DNA of 64,000 nt from Hydromonas sp. (GCA_017495165.1 JAFEII010000026.1:1-64000), one strand, 5' to 3'. Positions 45,091 to 55,066 are shown, counted from the first letter of the stretch. A program made the numbers and translations. Notes: a model not told the origin generated them from the letters alone.

Positions 45091-46431
45091 TCAGTAACCC
45101 ATGCTTTCCGCCGAATAGCCTGATTCTTCGTGGCTGGAAATATCAATCCCTTGTAATTCTTCGGATTTAGACACGCGCAGCCCAATCACCAAATCAATCG
45201 CTTTGAGAATAATAAAAGTGGTGATGGCTGCGTACACAATGGTTGCGCCGACTGCGATGAATTGGATTTTGACCTGCTCCAATACGGGTTTGGCTGCATC
45301 GCCAAGGGTTGAGAATGCAAATGCGCCTGTGGCAATTGCGCCGATAATCCCTGCCACGCCGTGACATGCAAATACGTCTAACACATCATCAACGCGGAAC
45401 ATTTTTTTGTTTTGTACCGCCAAGAAGCTGCCGCTTGCGCCCAACACGCCAATCAAGATTGCATAGGCTGGGCTGACCAAACCTGCGGCGGGCGTAATTG
45501 CAACCAAGCCGACGACTGCGCCCGTTGCTGCGCCGACTGCGCTCATGGCGTGGTGTGAGATTTTTTCCCAAATCAACCATGTCATCATGGCTGCGGCTGT
45601 GCCAATTTGGGTAGTGAGGATGGCCAAACCTGCTGTGCCATTCGCGCCCAGCGCGCTGCCTGCATTAAAACCAAACCAGCCAAACCACAACAAGCCTGCG
45701 CCGAGCATGACGAATGGGATGTTGTGCGGAATCGCTTTTTGGCGCGTTGATGGCAAGCGCGGGCCCAATACGGCTGCGGCAACCAGAGCCGAAATCCCCG
45801 CGTTGATGTGCACCACGGTGCCACCTGCAAAATCGAGTGCGCCCAGTTGAAACAACCAGCCTTTTGCGTCCCATACCCAATGTGCGATTGGGCTGTAAAC
45901 CACCAAAGACCACAGCGCGATGAACACCAAATACGCGCTGAATTTCATGCGGTCAACCAATGCGCCGCTGATCAAAGCGACCGCAATAATTGCGAAAGTG
46001 GCTTGAAACAGCACAAATAAATACTTGGGAATGCCGTGGCCTGCTTCAAACGTGAGATAGAGTGTGTTCATGTCCATGCCATTGAGCATGGCGTTGTTCA
46101 AGCTGCCAACGTATGCGCCCATTGGTTCGTCGCCAAATGCAATTGAGAAACCCGCTGCCACCCAAACCAGCGTGACCACGCCCATGGCGGTGACGGACAT
46201 CATCATGGTGTTGAGTACGCTTTTGCTGCGCGAGAGGCCGCCGTAAAAAAACGCCAGCGCGGGGGTCATTAATAAAACCAGTGCGGCGCAAATCAGCATA
46301 AATGCGGTGTCGCCTCGGTCAAGTACCAGCGGCACTTCTGGCGCTGCGGCAGCAACCGCTTGCGCGGCTTCTTGGGCGTGGGCAGCGCCTGCGGCCAAGC
46401 TCAGAACAAGTGGGGTTAAAAATCGTTTCAT
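45091..46431 (-). CDS. amtB: ammonium transporter AmtB
   Basis: AmtB is a trimeric ammonium channel. From the ATG at 46431 (AAAGGA upstream) it has 446 residues with a cleavable signal sequence (MKRFLTPLVLSLAAGAAHAQ) and eleven helices. The pore histidines are in SPIAHWVWDAKGW and the DDVLDVFACHGVAGIIGAI region. NAGSALGANG and GGLSRSKSVLN are typical. The downstream partner glnK (upstream in transcription order) controls the channel. Confidence 0.96.
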   Translation of the reverse strand: MKRFLTPLVLSLAAGAAHAQEAAQAVAAAAPEVPLVLDRGDTAFMLICAALVLLMTPALAFFYGGLSRSKSVLNTMMMSVTAMGVVTLVWVAAGFSIAFGDEPMGAYVGSLNNAMLNGMDMNTLYLTFEAGHGIPKYLFVLFQATFAIIAVALISGALVDRMKFSAYLVFIALWSLVVYSPIAHWVWDAKGWLFQLGALDFAGGTVVHINAGISALVAAAVLGPRLPSTRQKAIPHNIPFVMLGAGLLWFGWFGFNAGSALGANGTAGLAILTTQIGTAAAMMTWLIWEKISHHAMSAVGAATGAVVGLVAITPAAGLVSPAYAILIGVLGASGSFLAVQNKKMFRVDDVLDVFACHGVAGIIGAIATGAFAFSTLGDAAKPVLEQVKIQFIAVGATIVYAAITTFIILKAIDLVIGLRVSKSEELQGIDISSHEESGYSAESMGY

Positions 46432-46501
46432 GGTAAATCCTTTGTAAACGTAATGCGCCAATTGGCAAGGTTAAGTGATTTGGGTGGTTGTGCAAAACGC
46501 T

Positions 46502-46873
46502 TTAAATGGCGCCGTGTGGGTCGGTCTGAATTGGGGTGACTGCGCTGTAGTCTTGCTCTTGGGTGCGGATTCTGATGACGCGCTCAAGTGGTTGGACAAA
46601 AATTTTGCCGTCGCCGACTTCGCCCGTTTGGGCGTGCTGGCAAATTGCTTGGATGGTGGGCTCTAAAAAAGCGGTGCTGATGGCGATTTTGAGCTCGACT
46701 TTTTCATGAAACGTGCTTGAGACGACTTGGCCGCGATAATGGGCGTGCAAATTATGCTCGCCGCCGTGGCCGGCAATTTTGCCCACGCTCATGCCAGTAA
46801 CGCCCAGCTCGAATAAGGCGGCTTTGACGTCGGCCAGTTTTTCTGGGCGAATGATGGCGGTAACGAGTTTCAT
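46502..46873 (-). CDS. glnK: P-II family nitrogen regulator with divergent T-loop
   Basis: The 123-residue trimeric signal protein binds ATP/ADP and 2-oxoglutarate and gates AmtB. The start is MKLVTAIIRPEKLADVKAALFELGVTGM with AAGGAG upstream. The B-loop TGEVGDGKIFVQPLERVIRIRT is canonical. The T-loop is unusual: where most members have GFGRQKG, it reads GHGGEHN, so the 2-oxoglutarate-coordinating Gln39 is replaced by Glu, although the uridylylated Tyr (HAHYRG) is present. It precedes amtB by 70 bases. Confidence 0.9.
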   Translation of the reverse strand: MKLVTAIIRPEKLADVKAALFELGVTGMSVGKIAGHGGEHNLHAHYRGQVVSSTFHEKVELKIAISTAFLEPTIQAICQHAQTGEVGDGKIFVQPLERVIRIRTQEQDYSAVTPIQTDPHGAI

Positions 46874-47264
46874 GCGGACTCCTTTTATGGGCTGAAAAAT
46901 GATTTCGAGCCGATTTTGCACCAAAATAAACGCGGTGTAAAGTGGCGCATTGGTGCTGTAAGTTATTGTTATTGTTGGTGAAACATCATAAATGCTGCGA
47001 TTTGGTGCGAAGCGGCTTTTGGGTGAAACGGTTTGCCCTGTTTTGGTGCAAATGCGAGCCTGTCTGCTTTGTTCTTTAAAAATCCCCCCTGTTTTGGTGC
47101 AAAAAGCGCATGCATTTTTTTATGAAAAAGATTGGCTGTCATGTGGATTTTTTGTCCTTTGTGCCAAATAACCATGTGTTGGTGGCGTAAAAATGTGAGA
47201 AAATACTCGATGGTTTTTTGTTGCTCGCTGTCTGGTCGATGCAGACGTTATCCCAAAGGATGCT
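46874..47264. promoter_or_regulatory. 391-bp intergenic control region of glnK-amtB and the SNF2 gene
   Basis: The region holds repeated half-sites TTTGGTGC (46918-46924 inverted, 47041-47049, 47092-47100) and related ATTGGTGC (46950s) and TTTGGTGC (47000s), resembling NtrC half-sites (GCACC/GGTGC). On the minus strand a GG-N10-GC pair at 46922-46909 resembles a sigma-54 promoter with about 25 bases of leader to glnK. A 17-bp direct repeat lies at 47036-47052 and 47087-47103. Confidence 0.55.
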
Positions 47265-50200
47265 ATGTTGCGTTTAGATGATTTGCTTGATTTTTTTGAC
47301 CGAGGCACGATTGCGCGCAGTCAATCGTATGTGGTTGATATTCGGCCAGAGCGGATTCGGGACGTGTCGTATTCGGACGGCATGGCTTTTAGCGCCACTA
47401 TTTATGGGGCGCGGCGCTATGAGACGACGGTTGCGTATGACGAAAGTGGCATTTTGAATGCGTATTGCAGTTGCCCAGTGGGCAACGCGTGCAAACACGC
47501 GGCGGCGCTGGTTCAGGCGGCTTTTCGAGCCAATTTGTTGCCACTTGGCGGTGGCCGCATGGCGCCGTTTGAGGGGGCGCAAAAAATAACGCTTACGGCA
47601 CAGGAGCGCTCAGCAAAAGAGTGGATGTCGCAATTATCAAATACGGCCAAGGAGCTGAGCAATCAAATGCATTTAACAAGCAATCATTTAGACAAAACGT
47701 CACCTTTTATTTACATTTTGCAGCCTTTGGCAAGTTATTCGCCGCGTGAGCTTAATGTGGTGATGCAGCGGGTTCGGCGCCTAAAAGATGGCAGCATTGC
47801 TGCGGCCAAGAGTTGGTCTGAATATTACAAAGCTGATTATGATGACAAAGTTCCTGCGCTGGACCGACGTTTAATTGGCGCATTGCACGCGCAACAGCGC
47901 GCAAATATTTCACCGATGTTGTTTGGCCGTATGCAAATTAATGGTTTTCCAATGCAGTATTTGCTGGAAATCGCACAAACTGGCCGCTTTTATTGGCTCA
48001 ACCATCATGAGCGGTCAATCCAATGGCAAGACGAGTCGTATACGCTCGATTTTATTTGGACAGAAAACACGGGCGCCGATACGGCAAAGCTCAAAACCGT
48101 GTGGCGCGATGGCAGTGACACGATTATTAATGTGGCCGATGAGTTGATGTACCACATTCCGTCCGAGCCACCTGCGTATTTTGACTCCCGTACTGGGCAC
48201 ATGGGGCCGCTGCAAACCCGTTATCCACAAACGCTGCTCAACACGCTGCTTGATGCGCCCAATATTCCCCTGAGTTTGGCAAATGAGCTTGAGTCGATGC
48301 TCGATGCGCTGCCAAATGATATGGCGTTGCCAGCGCCGCAAGCGATGGCGCGCCCTGAGCATGCGGGGATTTGTCGGCCTGTGTTGGTGACCCAAACCCC
48401 GCCGCACTGGTGGCGGCCAAACGAGGCGGATGCGGTGCATGGTTTTGCCAAGGTCATGTTTGATTATGATGGCGGCACTGTGGCTTATACGCAGTCGGGC
48501 GAGTCTTTTAAAGGGACGGTTGATGGCGTAAAAGTCACACAGCTGCGCGACCGTGCGTTTGAGCGCGATGCGATTGAGGCGTTGTTGACCCAGATGCCTG
48601 ATTTGAGAGTCAGCGAATTTCGGATGCAAGATGGCGAGAGCCGTCCGTTTGTCGATGTGCTCAATGCGCCGTTTGAGTGGTGGTTTGCCGCGCTCACGCA
48701 GCCAGAGTTTTTTGAAGACATTGGCTGGCGCGTGCGCCATGCGCCCAATAGCCCGCTCAATATTCACCGCGCCAGCGCGCCTGAAGTGGCTTTGAGCGAG
48801 CATGCGCAAGAGGGCAACGACTGGTTTAGCTTGGGCATGCACATTGAGGCAAACGGTTTGCGTTATAACTTGAGCGATTTGCTCGGCTCATTGGTTGAGG
48901 CGCAGCCTACCTTGCTTGATGCGCAAAAAATGGCGCTGATTGACGACGACGTGTATCTGTTTGCGCTGGCCAATAACGGCGTGAAAATTGCCTTGCGCAT
49001 GGGCGACGTGCGGCCGATTTTGACTCATTTGGCCGATTTGTTTGGCCAAGCCAGCAGCGATGGTCAGGTGAAATTAGACCGCTATGATGCGATGCGTTTG
49101 CTCGAATTGCAGCACACCTTGGGCTTGGCATACAGCGGCTCATCCAAATTGCAAAAACTCATCGATGCGTTTCGCAATGGCCACGAAACCCAGTTGGCCG
49201 CGCCAAAAGGCTTTGCTGGGACGCTGCGCCCGTATCAAGAAAAAGGTTTGGCATGGCTGCAATTTTTGCGCGAATCTGAACACGGCGGGATTTTGGCCGA
49301 CGACATGGGATTGGGCAAGACCGCACAGGCGCTGGCGCACATCTTGACCGAAAAAATCGCAGGGCGATTGGATTTGCCCGTTTTAATCGTTGCGCCCACC
49401 TCATTGATGCACAACTGGCGCACAGAAGCTGCGCGGTTTACGCCCGAATTAAAGGTGTTGGTTTTGCAAGGCATGGCGCGTTTTGAACTGTTTGAATCCA
49501 TCAATGCGCATGATGTTGTTTTGACCACTTACCCACTTTTGCCGCGCGATGAGCAGGTTTTACTCGAACATCAATACCACATGGTGATTTTGGACGAAGC
49601 GCAAACCATCAAAAACCCAGTGGCCAAAGCCACCCAAGTGGCGCGCAAATTAGACACGCGTCACCGCCTGTGCTTGACGGGCACGCCGATGGAAAACCAT
49701 TTGGGCGAGTTGTGGTCGCTGTACCATTTCTTGATGCCCGGTTTTCTGGGCAGCCAAGAATCGTTCAATAAACGCTTTCGCAACCCCATCGAAAAACAAG
49801 GCAGTTCCGCCGCCAGAAGCGCGCTCACCGCCCGCGCCCGCACATTTATGCTGCGCCGCCGCAAAACCGAAGTGGCCACAGAGTTGCCGCCCAAAACCAC
49901 CACCGTGGTGCAAATTGACATGGGCAGCACGCAGCAAAAGCTGTACGAAGCCATCCGCGCCGCCATGCAAGCCAAGGTGCAACTGCAAATTGCCCAAAAA
50001 GGCTTTAAACGCAGCCACATCGAAATCTTGGACGCGCTGCTCAAGCTGCGCCAAGTCTGCTGTCACCCATCATTGCTTAAATTGGACAGCGTCAAAAAAG
50101 ACGTGGAATCAGCCAAACTCAAGGCGCTGCTCGAAATGGTGGTTGAAATGGTGGCTGAAGGCCGCCGCATCCTGATTTTTTCGCAATTTACCAGCATGCT

Positions 50201-50621
50201 CAGCCTGATAGAGGCCGCTTTAATCGAACGCAAAATTGATTTGGTCAAACTCACCGGCCAAACCAAACAACGCGCCGAAGTGATAGACGCGTTTCAAAAT
50301 GGCGACATCCCCGTATTTTTAATCAGCCTAAAAGCAGGCGGCGTGGGGCTCAACCTCACCGCAGCCGACACGGTGATTCATTACGACCCATGGTGGAACC
50401 CCGCCGCAGAAGAGCAAGCCTCCGACCGCGCATGGCGGATTGGCCAAGACAAACCCGTGTTTGTGTACAAACTGATTATCGCAGGCAGCATTGAAGAGAA
50501 AATCATTGAAATGCAACAACGCAAAGCCGCGCTGACCAACAGCGTGTTGTCTGAGGACAATGAGCAAACGGTTAAATTCTCTGAAGATGATTTGGTGAAT
50601 TTGTTGGCGCCGATTGGGTGA
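47265..50621 (+). CDS. SWIM zinc-finger SNF2-family DNA helicase/translocase
   Basis: The 1118-residue protein has an N-terminal SWIM finger CSCPVGNACKHA (CxC...CxH, about 67-79), a large uncharacterised middle region, and a SNF2 ATPase core from about residue 660. The core has ILADDMGLGKTAQALAHIL (motif I), LDEAQTIKN (DEAQ), LTGTPMENHLGELWSLYHFL (III) and, in the C-terminal helicase lobe, LISLKAGGVGLNLTAADTVIHYDPWWNPAAEEQASDRAWRIGQ (motifs V-VI). Such proteins remodel protein-DNA complexes; the precise role is unknown. AAAGGA precedes the ATG. Confidence 0.93.
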   Translation: MLRLDDLLDFFDRGTIARSQSYVVDIRPERIRDVSYSDGMAFSATIYGARRYETTVAYDESGILNAYCSCPVGNACKHAAALVQAAFRANLLPLGGGRMAPFEGAQKITLTAQERSAKEWMSQLSNTAKELSNQMHLTSNHLDKTSPFIYILQPLASYSPRELNVVMQRVRRLKDGSIAAAKSWSEYYKADYDDKVPALDRRLIGALHAQQRANISPMLFGRMQINGFPMQYLLEIAQTGRFYWLNHHERSIQWQDESYTLDFIWTENTGADTAKLKTVWRDGSDTIINVADELMYHIPSEPPAYFDSRTGHMGPLQTRYPQTLLNTLLDAPNIPLSLANELESMLDALPNDMALPAPQAMARPEHAGICRPVLVTQTPPHWWRPNEADAVHGFAKVMFDYDGGTVAYTQSGESFKGTVDGVKVTQLRDRAFERDAIEALLTQMPDLRVSEFRMQDGESRPFVDVLNAPFEWWFAALTQPEFFEDIGWRVRHAPNSPLNIHRASAPEVALSEHAQEGNDWFSLGMHIEANGLRYNLSDLLGSLVEAQPTLLDAQKMALIDDDVYLFALANNGVKIALRMGDVRPILTHLADLFGQASSDGQVKLDRYDAMRLLELQHTLGLAYSGSSKLQKLIDAFRNGHETQLAAPKGFAGTLRPYQEKGLAWLQFLRESEHGGILADDMGLGKTAQALAHILTEKIAGRLDLPVLIVAPTSLMHNWRTEAARFTPELKVLVLQGMARFELFESINAHDVVLTTYPLLPRDEQVLLEHQYHMVILDEAQTIKNPVAKATQVARKLDTRHRLCLTGTPMENHLGELWSLYHFLMPGFLGSQESFNKRFRNPIEKQGSSAARSALTARARTFMLRRRKTEVATELPPKTTTVVQIDMGSTQQKLYEAIRAAMQAKVQLQIAQKGFKRSHIEILDALLKLRQVCCHPSLLKLDSVKKDVESAKLKALLEMVVEMVAEGRRILIFSQFTSMLSLIEAALIERKIDLVKLTGQTKQRAEVIDAFQNGDIPVFLISLKAGGVGLNLTAADTVIHYDPWWNPAAEEQASDRAWRIGQDKPVFVYKLIIAGSIEEKIIEMQQRKAALTNSVLSEDNEQTVKFSEDDLVNLLAPIG

Positions 50622-50649
50622 AAATACGGGCAAATTGTCAGTTGGCAAC

Positions 50650-50682
50650 AAAAAGCCACTCAATGATTGAGTGGCTTTTTGT
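50650..50682. terminator. bidirectional terminator between SNF2 and TOPRIM genes
   Basis: AAAAAGCCACTCAA pairs perfectly with TTGAGTGGCTTTTT around TGA. It serves the convergent SNF2 (plus) and TOPRIM (minus) genes. Confidence 0.95.
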
Positions 50683-50707
50683 GTAGTAAAGAGTCGTGCT
50701 GTCGTTT

Positions 50708-51232
50708 TTAAGAGGTTTTCCTTGGGATTTTCCTTAGTTTGTCTATATTTGCACGCTGCTCTTTACAAATGTTGTCGCACTTTACGTGTGGTTGAGTCCA
50801 AAGATTTTGTGCGTTAAAAGCTGGGTTATTAAACTTTTCCTGCAAGTTATTGATGCTTGCCAACACTTGCTTGAGCTCTGTTTTGTTTCTAATGCCAAAT
50901 GCTCTGTACGTCCTTGAGGCGCCCCCAAAGCCGTGAATGACTTCGTCTTCCAAATTGTCGACTTGTAAAAGAACGGTCACGCGATATTTCCGTTCTCGCA
51001 ATAAAAGAAGATTGGCTTGAAATCTAGTAGCACAATTAGGGTTGTTGTGCAGATCCGCATCCACCATGAGTACAACCTCCGATTGTGGTGTGAAAGTCCT
51101 TAACTTTTCTTTGATGTCTTTTTCCCAGACATTAAACTCGGAAAAATTTCCTTCTAAATTAAGTGCCTCTTTTACGCGTCTTTCTGTTTTCCCCTCGCCA
51201 AGGTAGAATATTTTATTGGTCTTTTTCATCAT
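50708..51232 (-). CDS. mini-TOPRIM-like protein, partner of AAA ATPase
   Basis: The 174-residue protein from the ATG at 51232 overlaps the end of the ATPase gene by 20 bases. I do not know its exact family. It carries the acidic pattern of a TOPRIM active site: a first strand with IFYLGEGKTERR (Glu13, Glu17) and a second with VVLMVDADLHNN (Asp58-x-Asp60), then NLEDE at 93-97, which may supply a further acidic ligand. RloB/AbiLii and DUF4276-type proteins share the EGxTE and DxD logic. It probably acts as a nuclease controlled by the ATPase. A TTG three codons upstream could also start it. Coding DNA is AT-rich compared with mutS. Confidence 0.72.
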   Translation of the reverse strand: MMKKTNKIFYLGEGKTERRVKEALNLEGNFSEFNVWEKDIKEKLRTFTPQSEVVLMVDADLHNNPNCATRFQANLLLLRERKYRVTVLLQVDNLEDEVIHGFGGASRTYRAFGIRNKTELKQVLASINNLQEKFNNPAFNAQNLWTQPHVKCDNICKEQRANIDKLRKIPRKTS

Positions 51233-52382
51233 GAAACTCAAGGTTATCGATTAAATCGGCGTTTGGGCGCGTTTTAAACACATCATTCTCAACATAAGAG
51301 CGTAATGTGCGATCGTTTTTGGTAAAAAAATGTTCTGGCTGAACCGCACTTACGCAACCCGCTTCACTGCGCACTAAAAACAAATAAGCGTGCGGGAGTA
51401 AGTTCATGTCCAGTACGTCCGTATTGTGTGTTGTGTAAAACAGTTGAGACTCCTCGCCAAGAATGCCAATCATCTTGTTCAAAATCGAGATTTCTAAGTC
51501 CGAGTGGACGTGCGCCATTTTTTCATCAAGGAAAAATGTCGTTGAGTATGGGCGCATTTTATCGAGTGATGAAATAAAATCGGCAACCTCAATTGCTTCA
51601 TGCGTACCTTTTGATAGACGATCTTTGTTGGTGATGTCTTTGTTTGTCAAGTCAACTTGCACCGTGTCATTGTTCGCGAAAATGATCTTATAGGCTGATG
51701 GCGTATCTGGCTCATCGTCTGCGGACAAGGTTTTAATTTCTTTAATTGTTGGATCAAACGACATTAAAATTTTTTCTGTTGCGCCAACGTTAAAGCTATG
51801 GTTACTCAAATTGGGGAAGTCTTCAGTGTCTGTAAGGGAAATGGCATAGCGCCAAGACTGCACAACTGAGCTGTTTGCATTTTTAATCTCTTGCGCTAAA
51901 TCAAGTGGAGAGGCGACGGGTGTGTCCGAGGCCTTGTATTCCTGTGTAGCCAATTTCGCTCTTGCTGTTCCTGCGCTGTCTCTTTTTGCAATAGGTATAT
52001 GGCGGTGTTTATAGGATGAGAGCAGAACTTCTGTGTCCTTTTGCGCAAACTCAAGCCAAACCTCATGCAGAGTATCGCTCTCTGGTGTTACAAACTCAAG
52101 GCGCGCCGTCGCATGGGAATTTTTGTCATGAATTTTTAGCATATTTTGTGCAATGCGCCCCCGCAATACATTTTGAAGGCCGCATAAGGTTTTGCCAAGA
52201 GATGTTTTGCCCGTTGCATTAGCACCCGAAATGATACATAAACGTTTCACATGAAAAGCAGGGCTGTTTTTAAGGTATTCGTGATCAACCGTGTTTGCAT
52301 TCCGTTTTTTTGGCAAAGTCATGTCAACAACAAGGTTGTTGAAACTATACAAATTGTTTAGTTCAAATTTGGTAAATAGCAT
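51213..52382 (-). CDS. AAA family ATPase (ABC-type), likely defence-related
   Basis: The 389-residue protein begins at the ATG at 52382 with AAGGGG upstream. N-terminal MLFTKFELNNLYSFNNLVVDMTL is the beta-strand start of AAA_15/AAA_21-type ATPases. Walker A is GANATGKT at 53-60. Signature LSKG is at 256-259, Walker B TTFFLDEK at 281-288, and the H-loop TTHN at 317-320. The DE pair and signature show an SMC/ABC-like dimer. It is the first gene of a two-gene unit with the TOPRIM-like gene and lies between the SNF2 gene and mutS, both conserved. It resembles the ATPases of OLD, AbiL and PARIS systems; this is inference from architecture. Confidence 0.82.
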   Translation of the reverse strand: MLFTKFELNNLYSFNNLVVDMTLPKKRNANTVDHEYLKNSPAFHVKRLCIISGANATGKTSLGKTLCGLQNVLRGRIAQNMLKIHDKNSHATARLEFVTPESDTLHEVWLEFAQKDTEVLLSSYKHRHIPIAKRDSAGTARAKLATQEYKASDTPVASPLDLAQEIKNANSSVVQSWRYAISLTDTEDFPNLSNHSFNVGATEKILMSFDPTIKEIKTLSADDEPDTPSAYKIIFANNDTVQVDLTNKDITNKDRLSKGTHEAIEVADFISSLDKMRPYSTTFFLDEKMAHVHSDLEISILNKMIGILGEESQLFYTTHNTDVLDMNLLPHAYLFLVRSEAGCVSAVQPEHFFTKNDRTLRSYVENDVFKTRPNADLIDNLEFHDEKDQ

Positions 52383-52467
52383 AAAAGCCCCTTTGTTGGT
52401 TAAATTCCAATTCTTGGAAATTGTAACACTTGTGCGCACGCAAAGATAGGTTGCTTCTGATTCAATT

Positions 52468-55047
52468 TCACAACTGCTTTTTCAACTGATACAGCCAATC
52501 CAATGCCTCACGCGGGGTGAGTTCGTCGGGGTTTAAATTGGCAAATTCGGCCAATATTGGGTGCGGTTCAAACTCAACGGTTGCCGCCGCGTCGCTTTCA
52601 ATTGGTGCGCTAAATAAATCAAATTGCGTGTGTTGGCTTTGTTGCGTTTCTAGTTGCGCCAAGTGTTTGCGGGCGGCGGCTATGACTGGGCGCGGTACGC
52701 CTGCGAGCTGGGCGACTTGTAGGCCGTAGCTTTTGCTGGCGGGGCCATCTTGGATTTGATGCAAAAACACAATCGCGTCGCGTTGCTCGACGGCGGCTAG
52801 GTGCATGTTTTTGACGTGTGCTTGCGTGTGCGCAAGCTGGGTGATTTCAAAATAATGGGTGGCAAATAGGGTGAGGCTTTTTTGGGTGTTGAGCAGTGAT
52901 TGGGCAATCGCCATGGCGAGTGCGAGTCCGTCAAAAGTGGAGGTACCGCGCCCGATTTCGTCCATTAAAATCAAGCTGTTGGGGGTGGCGTGTTGCAAGA
53001 TTTGCGCCGCTTCCGTCATCTCGACCATAAAGGTGGAGCGCCCGCCCGCCAAGTCGTCCGCCGCGCCGATGCGGGTAAATATGCGGTCTATCGGGCCGAT
53101 TTGGGTGTGTTCGGCTGGGACAAAGCTGCCGCAATACGCGAGCAGGGTAATCAGTGCGACTTGGCGCATGAATGTGGATTTACCGCCCATATTGGGCCCT
53201 GTAATCACCCACAAACGCTCGTCGCTCGATAAATGACAATCGTTGGCGATGAATGGCGTGACTTGTTGCTCAACCACGGCGTGGCGGCCTTGGTTGATGT
53301 GAATGCAGGCGTGCGCGACCAGCTCGGGGCAGTGCCAGTTGAGCGTATAGGCGCGCTCGCTTAAATTGGCCAGCACGTCAATTTGCGCCACGGCTTGCGC
53401 GATGCGTTGTAAATGGGTCACGTAGGGTTGCAGGGCGAATACCAATTGGTCATACAAGTATTTTTCACGTGCCAAGGCGCGGTCTTTGGCGGACAGGGCT
53501 TTGTCTTCAAAGGCTTTGAGTTCGGGCGTGATGAAGCGCTCGGCGTTTTTGAGGGTTTGGCGGCGTTGGTAATCGAGCGGTAATGTGGCCTGAATCGCTT
53601 GCGCGGCGGTGAGTTCGATATAAAACCCATGCACGCGGTTGTATTCAACTTTGAGCGTGGCTATCCCTGTGCGCTCGCGCTCGCGTGCTTCGAGTTGGAG
53701 TAAAAATTCACCGCTGTTGGTTTGGAGGCTGCGCAATTCGTCCAGCTCGGCATCAAAGCCGTCCGCCATTACGCCGCCTTCGCGCACCACCACCGAAGGC
53801 TCGGTTTGTAAGGATGCTTGTAATAACTCGATGAGCGCGTGCGGGTGCGCAAGGTTGGCGTTGAGCTGGCGCAATAAATCGGCTTGCGCATCGGCAATAT
53901 GTTGCTGCAATTGCGGCATGTTGAGTAATGAGTCGCGCAATGCAGCGAGTTCTTTGGGGCGCACCGATTGCAGGGCGATGCGCGAGCTGATGCGTTCAAT
54001 GTCGTTCATGCCCAATAAAACAGGACGAATATTGGCGTGCAATCGCCCATTTTGGAGCTCAATCAAGGCGTTTTGGCGGGCGCGCACGTGGTTCACGTCG
54101 CGCAGTGGATGGTGCAGCCAGCGCTTGAGCAGGCGGGCGCCCATGCTGGTTGCGGTTTTGTCGAGTAATGAAAATAATGTGGGTGATTCTTGGCCGCGCA
54201 GGGTTTCGGTGATTTCTAGATTGCGCCGCGTTGCGGCGTCAAGGGTGAGGAATTGCTCACTGCGCACCACGTTTAGGCGCTGCAAATGCTTGAGCGCTTT
54301 GCCTTGCGTGTGTTGCGCATAGATAAGTAAGCCGTTAATCGCGCTCAAACCCACGCTCAAATGCTCCGCGTCCAGTTGCGCCAAATGCTGCTCGTTCATC
54401 TGCGCGAGCAAGGCGGCTTGGCCTTTGTCGGGGTTAAAATATTTGTCAGTCAACGGCGAGACAATCGCGCCGCTAAAGGCATCTGCGTATTGGGCTGCGA
54501 GTTTGTCGGACACCACAACTTCAGACGGGCGAATTTGCTCAAACCACGCGGGTGCGTCGGCGGCGGCGATTTCGGTCACATAAAAATCGCCGCTGGCCAT
54601 ATTGAGCCACGCCAAACCGATGTGTTTGGCAGCGCCCGTGCTGCGCTCGCTTAATGCCAGCAAATACGCGTCTGATGTGTCGGACAACAATGCCGCGTCA
54701 GATACCGTGCCAGGCGTGAGCACGCGCATGACTTTGCGTTCAACTGGGCCTTTGCCCGCGCCTACTTCGCCGATTTGTTCGCAAATGGCGACGGATTTGC
54801 CTAATTTAAGCAATTTGGCCAAATATTGCTCCGCCGCGTGATACGGCACGCCCGCCATTTTAATCGGCTCACCATTGCTCGAACCGCGCGCAGTTAGGCT
54901 GATGCCCAATAAACGCGAGGCTTCCACCGCGTCGTCAAAAAACAATTCATAAAAATCGCCCATGCGGTAAAACAATAAGGTGTGCGGATGGTCGGCCTTA
55001 ATGTTTAAATACTGCGCCATCATTGGGGTGTGTTTGACTTGGCTCAT
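52468..55047 (-). CDS. mutS: DNA mismatch repair protein MutS
   Basis: MutS recognises mismatches and starts repair. The 859 residues include the mismatch-binding domain with [22 protein letters not shown] (Phe-x-Glu), the connector and lever domains, and the ATPase with [22 protein letters not shown] and [20 protein letters not shown]. The C-terminal tail ends in the usual [11 protein letters not shown]. Length matches E. coli (853). It lies 85 bases downstream of the AAA gene start, on the same strand. Confidence 0.98.
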   Translation of the reverse strand: MSQVKHTPMMAQYLNIKADHPHTLLFYRMGDFYELFFDDAVEASRLLGISLTARGSSNGEPIKMAGVPYHAAEQYLAKLLKLGKSVAICEQIGEVGAGKGPVERKVMRVLTPGTVSDAALLSDTSDAYLLALSERSTGAAKHIGLAWLNMASGDFYVTEIAAADAPAWFEQIRPSEVVVSDKLAAQYADAFSGAIVSPLTDKYFNPDKGQAALLAQMNEQHLAQLDAEHLSVGLSAINGLLIYAQHTQGKALKHLQRLNVVRSEQFLTLDAATRRNLEITETLRGQESPTLFSLLDKTATSMGARLLKRWLHHPLRDVNHVRARQNALIELQNGRLHANIRPVLLGMNDIERISSRIALQSVRPKELAALRDSLLNMPQLQQHIADAQADLLRQLNANLAHPHALIELLQASLQTEPSVVVREGGVMADGFDAELDELRSLQTNSGEFLLQLEARERERTGIATLKVEYNRVHGFYIELTAAQAIQATLPLDYQRRQTLKNAERFITPELKAFEDKALSAKDRALAREKYLYDQLVFALQPYVTHLQRIAQAVAQIDVLANLSERAYTLNWHCPELVAHACIHINQGRHAVVEQQVTPFIANDCHLSSDERLWVITGPNMGGKSTFMRQVALITLLAYCGSFVPAEHTQIGPIDRIFTRIGAADDLAGGRSTFMVEMTEAAQILQHATPNSLILMDEIGRGTSTFDGLALAMAIAQSLLNTQKSLTLFATHYFEITQLAHTQAHVKNMHLAAVEQRDAIVFLHQIQDGPASKSYGLQVAQLAGVPRPVIAAARKHLAQLETQQSQHTQFDLFSAPIESDAAATVEFEPHPILAEFANLNPDELTPREALDWLYQLKKQL

Positions 55048-55066
55048 ACGGATTCTCTTTGGGTGT

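Noticed and set aside
48015-48842. 275-codon minus-strand frame
   Set aside because: Antisense to the SNF2 helicase gene; Arg/His-rich composition typical of shadows.
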